From the NCBI GenBank assembly GCA_016858145.1, contig JAEHOE010000155.1, forward strand, positions 124,001 to 188,000: a DNA stretch of 64,000 bases, read 5' to 3'. The notes under the pieces are model-generated. The model was not told the origin of the DNA and did no database searches. It saw only the letters and a list, made by a program, of their open reading frames with translations. Made by a program: the position numbers and the translations under genes. Of this stretch, positions 24,601 to 36,800 are shown one piece after another; within the stretch, counting starts at the first letter, position 1; each line of letters opens with the position of its first letter. The stretch comes from Edaphochlamys debaryana. Its lineage: Eukaryota > Chlorophyta > Chlorophyceae > Chlamydomonadales.

Positions 24601-24986
24601 CGCGCAGGTAAGGAACCCCAGGTCCCGTTTACACGCCATTCGCCGTCCGGATCGGGAGTTGGCAGACGCACCGCGAAGGCGACCAGCTTGAGCAGCGTCG
24701 CGCAGAATGCGTCGTTCGGGAGCAGGGCGCCCGCCACCGCTGCGGCGCGGGGCCCACCGCGCTTAAGGTCATCCTTAGCACGCGAGAGCTTGTGGGTGAG
24801 GCTGCTTAGCTCGCCAGTGCGCACAGACGTCGCGCTTGCACCGAGCAATCGATCAGCGGTTGCGCACACTGCCAGGACTAGCTCGTCAGTTTGATTGGTC
24901 GGTTGCCTCCCATTGTTTGCGGTGCCTTCGCTGTAGCTGGCAGCGGTGCTGCGCACTCGCAGGTTACGCTGCTGGTGCGGCGGCAT
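21647..24986 (-). CDS. MYND-type zinc-finger protein (apparent frameshift)
   Basis: Three exons read leftward. Exon 1 starts at 24986 (MPPHQQRNLRVR). Exon 2 ends at 23490, and exon 3 runs 23315-21647 with a clean phase across intron 2. The exon 1/2 junction lies within about 24690-24580 and is not settled; a GTGCGT donor after LLKLVAFA with an acceptor before SDSAAVIAAG keeps frame. The body is helical and Ala/Leu-rich, with a Gly-Ala-Ser repeat in the middle. The C-terminus is a MYND finger, CANPAC...QQCGRCGRVSYCCREC...HWRVGHKEAC, with all eight ligands. MYND fingers bind proline-rich partners, often in chromatin or SET proteins, but no SET domain is seen here. The frame changes near 22112-22118: upstream reads TAAWAVALVRTGR and downstream continues as QAVRRAVVQGPS one base out of step. 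Confidence 0.7.
22775..22945 (-). repeat. coding minisatellite (Gly/Ala/Ser/Asp/Thr)
   Basis: Imperfect tandem units of 15-30 bases within exon 3 of the MYND gene encode repeated GGASGDGTSGGASDDGTS-like segments. All units keep the reading frame. Confidence 0.7.
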
Positions 24987-26836
24987 TGTGGACCGAAGCT
25001 TGCTAAGGGCGTGTTCATGTATTTCTATTGCGATTAGCGATGTATTTTAACTGGCAGAGCGTTCGTGCTACCCCACGGATACCCCACGGCTCACACGAAC
25101 ACCATCTCCGCTCATCGGCCCTCGCAAGTTTGGCGCGAGTCCCCGACCCCGAACGCCCCTTTCCCTAGCAGATACGGCAGCTTTGGCGCTGAACTCACCT
25201 CGCTAGACCAGGGGGCCAGGCGAACACAAGAGCGCGATGAACAGGCGCGTGTTGCTAACGCGGGAAGGGGGCCACCTATGGCGTCGCCCCATGGCAGCGA
25301 TCAAGGGGGGAAGGGGCAAGGGCCCCCCAACACCCGGACCCGAAATCCACCCAGGCTTGGTGCATAAGTGCGACATCTGGAGCTTATACACCGGGGCCAC
25401 CAGGGGGATCCCCCCACCTCACTGGGCTGCGCTCGTGAACTCAATGCTTGTGGGTCTGAGCCGAGCCCCGCTGCACTCCTGCGGGGTACGACAGGGGTGA
25501 ACACCCCTGGGGTACGAGGCACCCCTCCCGCGGCTCCCGGGAGTCCCGGACTTTGCTCTATGAAGGGCTGGGGAAGAACAAGGCATGCGCATGCCGACTG
25601 AAGGCGAGGCCAGCCCTGGGCAAACCAGACAACTCCGAGCTCTCTGGGTCTCCCTCACGCGGCCTTCAGCACGTTGTACTTACACGGGAAAGGGCATCAC
25701 GCATCAGCCGTGAACTCCCGTACGGCCGTGGGCCAAAGGGATGCCGGTATCTTTAATCCCGCTCCGTTGAGCTACGGTGATCTGGGGCGCATGCTCTTGG
25801 GGCATATCTACGTCAGCCTTGTTCAGCCCTCCAGCCCACTACGACAAGGCAATACTGCCCACTGCGCATGTGGGCTGCCGCTTATCCTTCTCCGTCCTAG
25901 TTCTAACGCCGTTGCTAATTGCTACTATCTCTATGCTAGCAGACCATCTGCGCAATGCTTACTAGGTTTGGCCCGCCCAGGCCAATGCCTCTAAGTGTCC
26001 TGGTAGAGAAGACCCCTCGGAATGAAGAAGGAAGCTTCAAAGTGCGCAGTGCAAGAAAGAAAGAAAGAGCCACGGGTGCACTCAACAGCCAAGGTCCATG
26101 ACAGCCCTCCCCCTGTACCAGGGAGACCCCGGGCGGGACCCCGCTCCTCCCCTGCGCTGGAGACTCCCCCAAACGGTACCCATAAGCCCCGCAAGCCCCC
26201 GGGCCGCCACAAGCAAGCACGCATGTTGCATGCAGAAGGCCGCTTCATGGCAGGTGGCCACTGACAACCAAGAGACACCGGCACGCCACATGTGTGTGTG
26301 TCGCAGTCGTGTCCAGGCCCAACGCAGCCCTGCCCCCCACCCCCAAATCAGTAAGCAAGAGGCCCGGTTGGCCACGTGAGATCAAGAGTAATGCTTGCAT
26401 GCACGCACACCATACTGCCCACGGTAGGCCTAACCGGACCGGGGCTTTACGTCCCCGCACGTAGGTACACAACATCAAGTAACAAAACCGTCATGAATCG
26501 GCCAGGGCAATGAATGTGTTCCGCGGCGTTCCCCTGAGCATGGCACGTTTTATGCTCCCCAACCCCTTGCAAACAAGCCTAAATCGAACCCTTGCCTGGC
26601 ATCCCCGACCACACAAGATGGCTTGGGTGCGCGCATGAGCACGATGCAACCCAAGCCCTGGGGACCAGAGGGGGCCCCGACAGAGGCGTGACAGCCCGTG
26701 ACAGCTGCCTTCGGCTCCCGGAGCCGCCCACCACCAACCGGCCAGCCCCTGGCGCAAGCAGGCGGCTGAAGTCATCTGCTGTCAGACAGCGCTATGTCGT
26801 GACTCTGTGATGGTGCAAGGCCAGCTCCTTGGTCGC
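24987..26836. other. intergenic between the MYND gene 5' end and oxidase B 3' end
   Basis: No gene recognised. It contains a short repeat near 25672-25725 that is shared with about 32843-32893. Confidence 0.5.
25672..25725 (+). repeat. short dispersed repeat, copy 1
   Basis: It shares TTACACGG, AAGGGCATCA and CATCAGCCGTGAACTCCCG, in the same order, with the segment near 32852-32893. The function is unknown and it may be the end of a transposon family. Confidence 0.5.
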
Positions 26837-29800
26837 TTAGGGCTTCTTGGGGATGAGGTTGTCAATGGTCGGCGCGTCGCCCGGCAACCGCACCCACTGC
26901 GATTTACCATAGTAGTCCCCGTTGACAATAAAGAGCATGTACCATTGGGGCGGCGCGATGTTGATGTGGGGCGGGGCCGCGAGCGTGAGGATTCGCCGGT
27001 CTGTGTCATGCTCGACAATTTCCAGGCCCACCTGAGGCAAACGGGGACGAGCACGGGCTCCTGTCAGCTTGAGCGACCGTGTATGGAGATATGTATCATT
27101 CGTATGGCGTAGGTCGTTGCGAGGCTCGCGGGGGACCGCCCCACGCGAGGATGGCATCGGTGTGGGGGGCCCGGAATCCGACACGGCCCCCGCGCTAAGC
27201 CGCAATTGCACTCTTGCTACAATCCACCACTCCGGTCATAGAACTCGCTGTTCGCAACCTCACCAGTCGCTGGTTCATGTTGGTCGAGTGAGTCGTGGCG
27301 CTGGGGGCCATGAGTACCGCCCGCGTGGCCACAGCGTTGTCGTCCTCGATGGTGTACTGCACCGTGAAGGTCTTGCCGTACTCGACCTGGTACACCTGGT
27401 CCTTGTTGTCGTACAGATCCCTCTGAATCTGCACGATCTGGGGCTTGGCGCTGTCCTTGAACCAGAAGGGCGGGCGAAAGACCTCAATGCGGTACTCCGC
27501 TAGGGAGGTGGGGGACTTGTCAAGACCGCCCGGCGTGGTCCACCAGTACCTTGGCGGCGGAAAAAAGCAGAAACAGGGGCACACAGTTAGCCGGGCACAT
27601 GGCGTAATCGTAACGCTGTACCTCGGAGCGAGCCCCTCTTCCCGGTCAGGACGCTGGCTGGCCCCCGCCGCCCCCGCCTGGCAGCACGCGTGTGCCTCCC
27701 AGTCCCCCCTCTCCGCCCCCCGCCTCACCGGTCGCAGCGGTCGCAGCCCGACACCAGCAGCGCCCCATCAGTGGTGAGGCAGACCGTGGAGTGGTACATG
27801 CGGGGGATGCGCGTGCGGCTGAGGACGGTGAAGCGGCTGCCCTGGGGGGCTTCGGGGTCGTACAGCACGGGCCACATGTTCGGCTCGTTGGCCTTGGCCA
27901 CACCGCCCGAGGCCGAGTCACCCGCCAGGCCTTTCTGTGGAGGCAAACGAGGACAAGGGTGGAGCGGCAGGGGCACGTTAGGATCGCCCTGAATCACCGC
28001 AAGGGCGTGCATCATGAAGCTGAGCGAGCCGAAGGAAGATGCACTTTCCCAACTCGTCCCGAGGCCAACAGCGCACCCCACTCACGAAGGCGCCGTTGAG
28101 CACGATCAGCTTTCCGTTAGGCAGGATGATGACGTCGCCCATGACACGCGGAGTGGGCATCTTGTCAACGGACCAGCCGTCTGCGGGTGGGATGGATTGA
28201 GCGAGCGGGATCAGCAAGAAGCCGTTGACCCCAGGCCGCTCCCTTGACCATTCTTGAGCTCATCACACTACCCCCAAACTCCACCACAAGTGACGCCAAG
28301 CCTGACCCACCCCCGAACGTGTAGTTGCCCGTGTCGGGATCGTAGTCCACACTGATCCGCATGGCCATCTTGCTGGCAGTCGTGTTGATCCAGCTGTACG
28401 AGAACTGGCCCCCGAAGTAGACCAGCTCCACCTGCGAATCATGCACGAGGGAGGGGACCCCCACGTAAGTCAGCGGTGTCATCATGCGCCAGCCCTGGCC
28501 CTCACTAGTGGCAGGCGCCCCGCCCCCGCCCCCGACCCCGGGCCCTCAGTTTCGCACATACCTTGTAGTTCTTCTCCGGGTAGAGCGGGAGGATGGCGCT
28601 GGTGCCCGTGAAGGGGTACTCGGTGAAGAGGCCCTTGGCCACGGAGCTCCAGGAGGGCAGCTGGGGAGGGGGGCAGGCGGGCAGGGGAAGCCGGTCGTCG
28701 GTCAGGAAGCGGGGCTGCAAGTCGGAATGGGGCAACGAACGAACACCTGGCGGCATCGACTGGCTCTGGATGCTGTCCGCCAGGAGGCTCACCGTGGCGT
28801 ACACGGTGCCGTTGTACGGGTTCATCACCTCGCCGTACCGGTTGCAGAACACCAGCATGGCACCCGTGGGCAGGATGTACTGCGTGGGGCAGGGGGAGGC
28901 CAGGGGGAGGGGGAGCGGAGCGGAAGCAGGGTCAGAGGCCGAGCGGTTGAGGTCACACAGCAGGCATGGGCAGCCCGTGCACTTAGCTACTCCAGCGCCC
29001 CTTGCGTCCAGCCCCTTCCAGACCATATATCTTACGTTGTTGGGGTAGTAGATATCGTTGGTCCTGGCGATAAGGCCGGGGGACTGGGGCAGCTTCTGGA
29101 GCGTCCCGGGGGTGCGCGGATCCCACACCTCGTACAGGGGGTTCTTGCCGGTTCCAGATCCAGGCAGCACGGATCCGCCCATGATCGTGACGGCGCCGTT
29201 CGGTAGCAGCGTTGAAGTGGGGTACCAGCGGGGGTAGCTCATGTTTGCGATACGGTTGAAAGTTAGCGTCTTGCGCGAAAAGATGCGGACGCCCTTCAGG
29301 CCGTCGCCGTATCCGGACTTGGCGATGTGACCGCCCACCACCAATACGTGACCGTCCTGCAGTGGAGGGGCGGGCACACGGGAACCAACACAGCCTCAGA
29401 GAGAGCGCCAAGGCGGCCCAAACCACAAGTGCCCTTTGAGGCGAAGGCCTGCCGCCAAAACCCTGGGCCCGAAGCAGCCCAAACCCTCAAGCCCAGCGCG
29501 TCCGCCTGTTCCGCGCGGCGGCGCTTCGACACCTGCCCCTTCTCCCTCTCAGCCCCCTGCCGCACACGGCCCCAGCCCGTCGCTGCTCCACTCCACCACG
29601 GCCTGGGCCCCGCTAGGTCCAGTGCCGTGGTCCCCCCGGGCCAGCCGGGCCGGCTGCTCCCAGTCTCCCCTCTAGCTGCTGCACTATCCCCTGCTGCCGA
29701 CCCATGCCCCATGCCCCATGTGACCCGCAGGCCCCCTGCTGCCCCCAGTCCCATGCCCCGCTGACCCCTCCGCCGCCGCACCTGAGTCACGGTCTGGCCC

Positions 29801-30970
29801 GCACAAAAGATGCTGTCTGTGTAGGGCACATTAGTAAAGCGGTTGGTGGCCAGATCGTAGTACCCCGCCACCTGGTTGCCGCCGTCCGGGTGGCGGCCCG
29901 AGGGGCGCTCCATGAAGAAGTACTTGTCCGTACCGGGCAGGTGCGCCATGTGTACGGCAACCACGTTGCCCACGTTGCGCTGGTGTACGGCAGGGGCAAG
30001 GGAGGGTAACGGCGGGGTCACCAGCCAGGGTTTCCTTCACAGGCTGGACAGCGCCTCACGACGCAGCAGCGAGTGTACAGCAGGGGCAAGAGCGCAAGAC
30101 GGGCCAAACCGCCGTACTGCTGGTACCCTGGCCTGTCAAGGCCCCCTTGGGCCCACTCCCTTCGGCGCGCCCCCCCCCCAAGGGCACGCGCGCCTCACCA
30201 GCTCCCACTGCCCGGTGGTGTGCGGGTCGTCGATGACGGTGGGGAAGCGGGTGCCGCCGTCGCTGCCGCCCAGGTCCCCGTCGTCGGCGGGGGAGGGGGA
30301 GGGCGCGGGGTCGGTCGAGGGCGAGGGCGAGGGGACGGCTGCAAGGACGAGGGACAACGCAGGGGTGGAGGGGATCAAGTCAGAGGTCGCAGGTCCATGG
30401 GTCGGGTCATGCACGCTTGTCAGGGCTAAGGCGCGACCGCCGCCCACGGCATTGCCCCCCACGGGCCCCGGCCCGGGCCTCCGCACACCTTTCCCCCTCT
30501 GTCGCCTCCCTGCCGAGCCCAAGCCCGGGCCCACACTCACGCTCCTCGTTTTGTCCTGGGTTGGACTGCTGGTCGGCGGCCTTGGGAGGGGGGCTGGGCC
30601 TCGGGCTGGGGCTGGGGCTGGGGCTAGGCTTGGGGCTGGGGCTGGGGCTTGGCTTGGGGGCGGGGCTGGGGCTAGGCTTGGGGGCGGGGCTGGGGCTCGG
30701 GCTGGCCCTGGGCTTGGGGCTGGATTTGGGCGGCGGCGGCTTCTTCTTCTTGCCCTGCTTGGGCGTGGGCGCTAGCAGCTGGCGGCCGCGGCTGTCGAGC
30801 TGTTGCGAGCTGCTGTCGGCCTCGTGACTTTGGAGCGAGGCCTCGTCAGAGTCGGCCGCGTCAGCAGCGGCGCTGAGGCTCCGCAGACAGAGCGCCGGTG
30901 CGGCCGCTAGGAGCAGCAGCAGCGCCGAGAGCGCCACCAGGGCGGCAGCCGGGGCCCGGCGAGAAGCCAT
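26837..30970 (-). CDS. secreted copper-radical oxidase B, Ser-Pro-rich extension
   Basis: Eleven exons read leftward and in phase: 30970-30541, 30338-30199, 29979-29782, 29356-29036, 28879-28793, 28660-28562, 28431-28311, 28180-28086, 27934-27729, 27549-27264 and 27031-26837 (725 residues). A signal peptide ([20 protein letters not shown]...) leads into a Lys-rich knot (KQGKKKK) and a (SP)n/PKPSPSP stalk, then the oxidase propeller and early-set domain. The copper site is complete by motif: Cys249, Tyr301, Tyr544-His545 and His653. Exon 3 equals exons 3+4 of oxidase A (39+159 bases) and exon 9 equals exons 10+11 (126+80 bases), so two introns are missing exactly. It lies in the same orientation as oxidase C, 2.9 kb upstream. 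The Ser-Pro stalk is probably O-glycosylated and may hold the enzyme in the wall; this is inference. Confidence 0.9.
27177..27290 (-). repeat. 114-bp tract identical to 34249-34362
   Basis: Read base by base, this tract of oxidase B equals the tract at 34249-34362 in oxidase C. It covers the last part of the penultimate coding exon ([10 protein letters not shown]) and 87 bases of the following intron. The sequence diverges at once on both sides. Confidence 0.85.
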
Positions 30971-33863
30971 CCTCTGGGCAGGGCGGCTCTGCGCCTGCTG
31001 GCCGTCGGGTCCTGGCTGTGGCGATGTGGGGCGCCTATTGAGCGGTTGCGGGACGCTCGCGGTTGGCGGAGCTGCGGGTACGGGGTGGACATGCCGGTAC
31101 ACGGGCGCAGGAGGCAGGAGTCAGCGACAGAAGCAGGTATGCACGGTAACGGCTTGACAGCGGCTCTCGCCCTGGTCCGCGGGCTGTGCCGTCAGTCAGC
31201 ACTGTTCGGGTCAAGCACGTCCCGGCAGGACATCCCGCCAATCCGACGAGCGAGTCAGCGCTAGGCACCGCCAGCTGAGTTCGAAAGACATACAGCCACA
31301 AGCTTGATGTACTCTAAGCGCTTGAGACACGCTTTGGGCGTTCTGGCGCGTCGCCGGGAGAGCGCGAAGGGTCGCTGTCGCACGAACTCCCACCTTGAGC
31401 GCCTGTCGGTCCGCTCGATTGCTTGCGCCTCAACTATGAATTTGTCAAAGCTGCTGAATACTGCCTCGGGTACCGCGCAATTTCAAGTAGCAGCTGACCG
31501 GCGAGAATGGGAGTGAAGTCGCCGGTGTGCGCTTGTTACGACTAAGAAGTACCTCGCTAATACCGACAGTGTGCCACGATTCAAGTCAAGTATGTGTGCA
31601 TGGGTGATGGGGCGATGGACCCCTGTTGTGTGCAACAGTGGGTCGTCCGCGGTACCGCCGGCGGATGTCGGTCCGGTCCACCCAACTTCCCAGCCAAGCG
31701 CCCAGACTTATGGCCCATAGTTTACCTGGCATTCGGTGTATGCTTTGCAGCAACAAGCGCGGAGGTGGGCGGCGTCGCGGAGTTGCGTAAAGCGTACCGG
31801 AGAAACTGTTACTCAGCGATGTAGCATCCGGGGCCGCAGCTTCCTAACCACTATGCATATCTCGGGTGGGTTTCATGTGTTGCACCTCTAGGCATGCGGG
31901 TTTCCGCGTCAGGCCACCTCGGTGCCGTGCGATGATGGCCACCATGCGAAGAGCGGGGGTGCCCGCACTGCTGGTCTCTTCCCTGGTGCTTGTGCATATA
32001 ATAAGAATGTCAAGAATGCTGCGGCCGCGGGGCGCCTACATCTGCCTCCACCCCCGACTCCACCCCCCTCCAAGCTCCAACCCACCCGCGCGTCGCGCCG
32101 CTAGCACGCGCCGCCCCGTCGCGCACCCCCATGAAAACCTTGAGCCGGGACTGCGGCTACCTAGACTTCTGGAAAGCCGATTCCTCCTCGGCTAGCTGCG
32201 GTCTTCACGCCCTGCGGCCCTGAGCGAGGGCCCCCTGCCTCGAACCATTCCCCATCCAACACGCAACCCTCGCGCGCTCAGAGAGGGGCCCGGCCGCCTG
32301 CGCAACAGCTCACGCGCACGCAGCCCCCGCGACTTGCATTTGTGACGTGCTCTTCCGTGGAGTTCTTGTGTCGGGGGTCTTGTCCTGGATGCCCTGGGCG
32401 AGGCGCCACGTCCCGAAGGTCCTCCGTACGCTCGTGCGCATGGCTCTGGGCCCCGGGGCCAAGGAGGGGGGGTGGAGGGGGAGCGGGGGAGGCAGGGGAG
32501 AAGTTATACTTTGTGGGTGGATGGGGTCAGAAGGGGGAACTGCCAAGGGGGCGGAAGAGGGGGGCAACTGAGGGGTTCTTATAGTCAACGGGGCAACTGG
32601 AGGGGGGCGTGGGAGAGCGAGAAGGAAGAGGACGGGACGAGGGGAACGAAGAACGCTAAACAAGGGCACGGCCGGGCGGAGGCGTGCTGATGATGAGAGC
32701 AACGCCAAGCTGGAGCGGGCTGCTAGGCTGGGGCAGGCTCCGTGGCCAGGCCGTGGCTCCCGCCGCCGCCACCTGCACAATAGCTCAAGCAGCCTTGCCC
32801 CCGTGCCTTGCTTGCATGCTCCTGTTGGGCTGCCGTTGCAGTGCATGTTGTTGTTACACGGACAAGGGCATCAGCCGTGAACTCCCGCCCATACGGGCAT
32901 GTGACTCTTACACAGGACAGCTGGCAGATGCCACCCGACTCTAGCACAGGGCGCCGCCACGCACACCGTGTCTCTGCATGTGAGCCCTCCTTCCCGCCCA
33001 GCACCCTTTCACCAACCATCACCCTGCTGCCGAGCATGCCCAGCTGCCACCCTCCTGGAGTGGACAACGCCGCCTAATGGGTGCACATGCAATCACAGAG
33101 ATAGAAGAGACGGGAAAAGAAGAATGAAGGGTGGCTGCCCAAGAGGAAATTGGCAAACCCCCGCCCCGCCTCCGGCTAAGCCCCAGCGGTGCGTGGGACG
33201 TTAACAGAACGAGCAATTCTGTTCTCATTCAAGACCGCCATAGAATCACTGGTTGGCAACCCATGGACTGAACGCGGGTCACGGCAGCACCAGCCACCAG
33301 GTTGCTTGTCATGCGTGCCCATTGCCTAGTTGCCTGGTGACGCGAATGCGCACAAGAATCCCCCCCATGCCCCCACACGGCATCGCAACGCACAGCGAGC
33401 GAGTGAAGAGAGGGCAGCCTCAAAGCAAGCCGTACTACGGGGCGCTAGCTAGCACCTATCACCTAGGTTAGTGTGGTGAGCGTCGGGGGTCACCCGCCCC
33501 TGGCGCCTCAACACTAGCTACGTTCGTTCCACCTAGCGGGCTGTCGCCCATAACCCGCACGCATCGCATTAACAGCCATGCCCCCCAAGGCATCCTGCTT
33601 CTTATCTTCCAAGCTACGCTAAGCCATTGAATCAATTAGCCTATTACCAGCCAAGAGCTGCAGTGCACCCAAAATCACCCTACCATGCTAAAGCCTGGCA
33701 CACCCCTTGCGGTTTTGGTTCCAGGTTGGGTTCCACCACTATAGGCACCACTAGACCAGCCCCAAGCCGGCACCTGTATGTCTGACTATTGTCTGCGCTT
33801 GTGAGCTCACGAGACACTTTCTTGCACACTTCCTCGGGAATGCACCAGCGCACGCACGGGCGC
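30971..33863. other. intergenic between oxidases B and C
   Basis: It holds the promoter of B and the 3' UTR of C. A purine-rich G tract (about 32460-32640) and a short repeat near 32843-32893 are visible. No coding frame recognised. Confidence 0.5.
32843..32893 (+). repeat. short dispersed repeat, copy 2
   Basis: Partner of the repeat near 25672-25725, sharing TTACACGG and CATCAGCCGTGAACTCCCG. The flanks on both sides are unrelated. Confidence 0.5.
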
Positions 33864-36800
33864 TCAACCCTTGGCAGGCGCAGGTGCTGGGATGAGGCTG
33901 TCGATGGTGGGCGCATCACCCGGCAGCCGCACCCACTGCGACTTGCCGTACACGTCTCCATTGAGTAGGAACAACATATAGTAGCCCGGAGGCGCCACGT
34001 TGATGTCGGGGGCCCCACGGAGCGTCAGCTGGCCGGAGGCCACGTCGTGGTCAACGATCTCGAGGCCCACCTGGGGGGGGGGGGGGTAGGGGGTCAGAGC
34101 CAGTCAGAGGGACGCGGTTTCGGAGTCGCAGGCAGGAGAGCAATGTAGAAGAGGCCAACGTCAGCGGAAGGCAGGCAAAGATCCTGGGGGGCAGCTTGTT
34201 TGCAGAGGGGCAGAAAACTGCGAAGGGTTGCGGCGCATTCGCGTGGGCTCCGACACGGCCCCCGCGCTAAGCCGCAATTGCACTCTTGCTACAATCCACC
34301 ACTCCGGTCATAGAACTCGCTGTTCGCAACCTCACCAGTCGCTGGTTCATGTTGGTCGAGTGGGTGGTCGCGCTGGGCGCCATGAGTACGGCGCTCGTGA
34401 CGCTCTCGCCCGAGTTGGGCATGCTGTACATCACCATGAACGGCTCGCCGTACTGCATCACGTACACGTCCTCCGCGCTGTCGTACGCGGACGGATCCAG
34501 CATCTCGATGGTGGGCTTCTGGTCGTCCTTGAACCAGTACGGCGGCCGGAAGATCTCGATCCGGTACTCCGACAGCGAGGTGGGCGACTTGGACAGCTTC
34601 TCAGTCGTCCACCAGAACCTTTGGCGCGAGGGAAACAGCAAACGAGGGGCGCGAAGGGGTCAGGACCATGACGCTAAAGCCGAGGGCACCAGGCGATCAG
34701 GCCATGATGGCAGCATGGCCAGCATGGCTATCATGGAAGAGGGCTGGCCGAGTGGCGCGAGGGAAGCGGGGTACACACGCGAGCACAGGGCACCCGCTAG
34801 CGGTTGAGACCAAGGGGCTGCATGCGCGGCTAGGGGCGAGGCGCACGCCTGCCTGGGGTGGATGGCCGTGTCCGTCAGTGACAAGCCCACACCAAGCCCG
34901 CACTACATGAACTAGTACCAGTACCAGTACCGGTCGCTGGGTCCCCGCGCTCTCCCTCTCCGCCCCCCGCCTCACCGGTCGCAGCGGTCGCAGCCCGACA
35001 CCAGCAGCGCCCCATCAGTGGTCAGAGCCACGGTGGAGTGGTACATGCGGGGGATCTGCGAATGGGGGGGGGGGCCGAGGGGGCCACCAAGCAGGGCGAG
35101 TGAGACGGGGTGATGAAGACGGCGTGCGTGGGGGCCAAGGAAGCCATAGAAGCAAACCAGCTCGCAACGCGCCACAAAACGCGGGGAGCCGCAGGCCAGC
35201 CTCACGTTGGTGCGCTGGAGCACGCGGAAGCGGCTGCCGTACGGGGCTTCGGGGTCGTACAGCACCGGCCATAGGTTGGGCTCGTTGGCCTTGGCCGCGC
35301 CGCCCGAGGCCGAGTCACCCGCCAGGCCCTTCTGCTCGGGGAGCACGCGGATGGGAGAGGACAAAGGAGGTGGGGGGGCGCTGAGTGGTCACCCGGGGGC
35401 CCCTGCAGAGGTACTGTACACGTGAAGTTTACGGCTACGCGCGGAGCCTGAACCGCTTCCACCCACAAGCACACACGCTTTCCCCCTGAGGTGCGGGCTC
35501 ATGGGGAGCCACAGCCCCTGCACGCTGCAGGCCCCTCAACCACCACCACCCTCCCCCTCCTAGGATTCCCCTCACAGCCCCCCGCGGGACCCCGCCACTC
35601 ACGAAGGCGCCGTTGAGCACGATCAGCTTTCCGTTGGGCAGCACGATGACGTCACCCATAACCCGGGGCAGGGGCATCCTCTCCGCCGCCCATCCCTCTG
35701 CGAGCGAGATACCGACAGATCCAGGGGGATGAGTCAGCCATGCAGCTCGGGCGGACGCAAGTGCTGGATCCCGTAGCTTGCATGCACGCATGCTTTTGAT
35801 TCTGGAACACAGCGCCAGAACCGCAGGCGCGCGGCCATGGGACCGCATGACGCCAGTCCCATGAGCCCCTGGCTTGTGGTGGGGCACGGGAGCTGGAGGC
35901 AGGGGCCTCTTCCCCGCAAGCGCCCCGGTACTAGTCCGCCGCAACGCGCACTCACGTCCGAACGTGTAGTTGCCCGTGTCGGAGTCGTAGTCGACCCCGA
36001 TCCGCATGGCCAGGTGGCTGGCGGTGGTGTTGATCCATGCGTACGAGAACTGGCCGCCGAACACCACCAGCTCCACCTGCAGAGGGGGATGAGGGAGGGA
36101 GGGGGAGGAGAGAGGTGAGGGCAGCCGTTGGGCCGTGTACTGTCGAGCACCAGCTCCCCTTGCTGAGTGCTCCCTCCTCGCTCCGTGCGCCCCCAGTGCG
36201 GCGTGGAGAGAGGGGGCTGTCCTTCAGCGGCCGCCCGGACAGGGAGCTCCGGCCCCCAGGTGTGGCTGTCCTGTTCCCACGCGCCTCCCCTCGCTCGGTA
36301 CGTCGGTACCCCCCACCTTGTAGTTTTTCTCCGGGTAGAGCCCCAGCATGGCGCTGGTCCCCGTGAAGGGGTACTCCGTGAACACACCCCTGGCGATGTC
36401 GGTCCAGTTGGCGGGCAGCTGCGGGGAGGGCAGAGGGATGGGTCAGTGAGTGGGTGAGTGGGCGGGAGCCGGTGGCCGCGAGCGCCGGAAGGGGGGGCGC
36501 GGTGTTCAGTCGATACCGGTGGGTGAGTGGGAAACGGCGGCCGAGCGGGCCGCACGGGTGGCGCGTGCGTCCTGCCCAGTACTGCAGTACCCTGCGCTCC
36601 CCACAACCTCCACCAGCTGCTGATCCGGCCGGGGCAGCTTCAACCACCACCAAGTGCCGGTACCCTTAGCACGTACCGTGGCCAGAGTGGTGCCGGTGTA
36701 CGGATCCATAACCTCGCCGTATCGGTTGCAGAAGATTAGCATGGCACCAGTGGGTAGGACGTACTGCACGAGGGAGCGTACCGGGGGTGGGGGCTGGGTC

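Noticed and set aside
30971..31102. Upstream in-frame Met for oxidase B
   Set aside because: It would bury the signal peptide about 44 residues in. Oxidase C has no matching extension, and homology stops at the MASRR Met.
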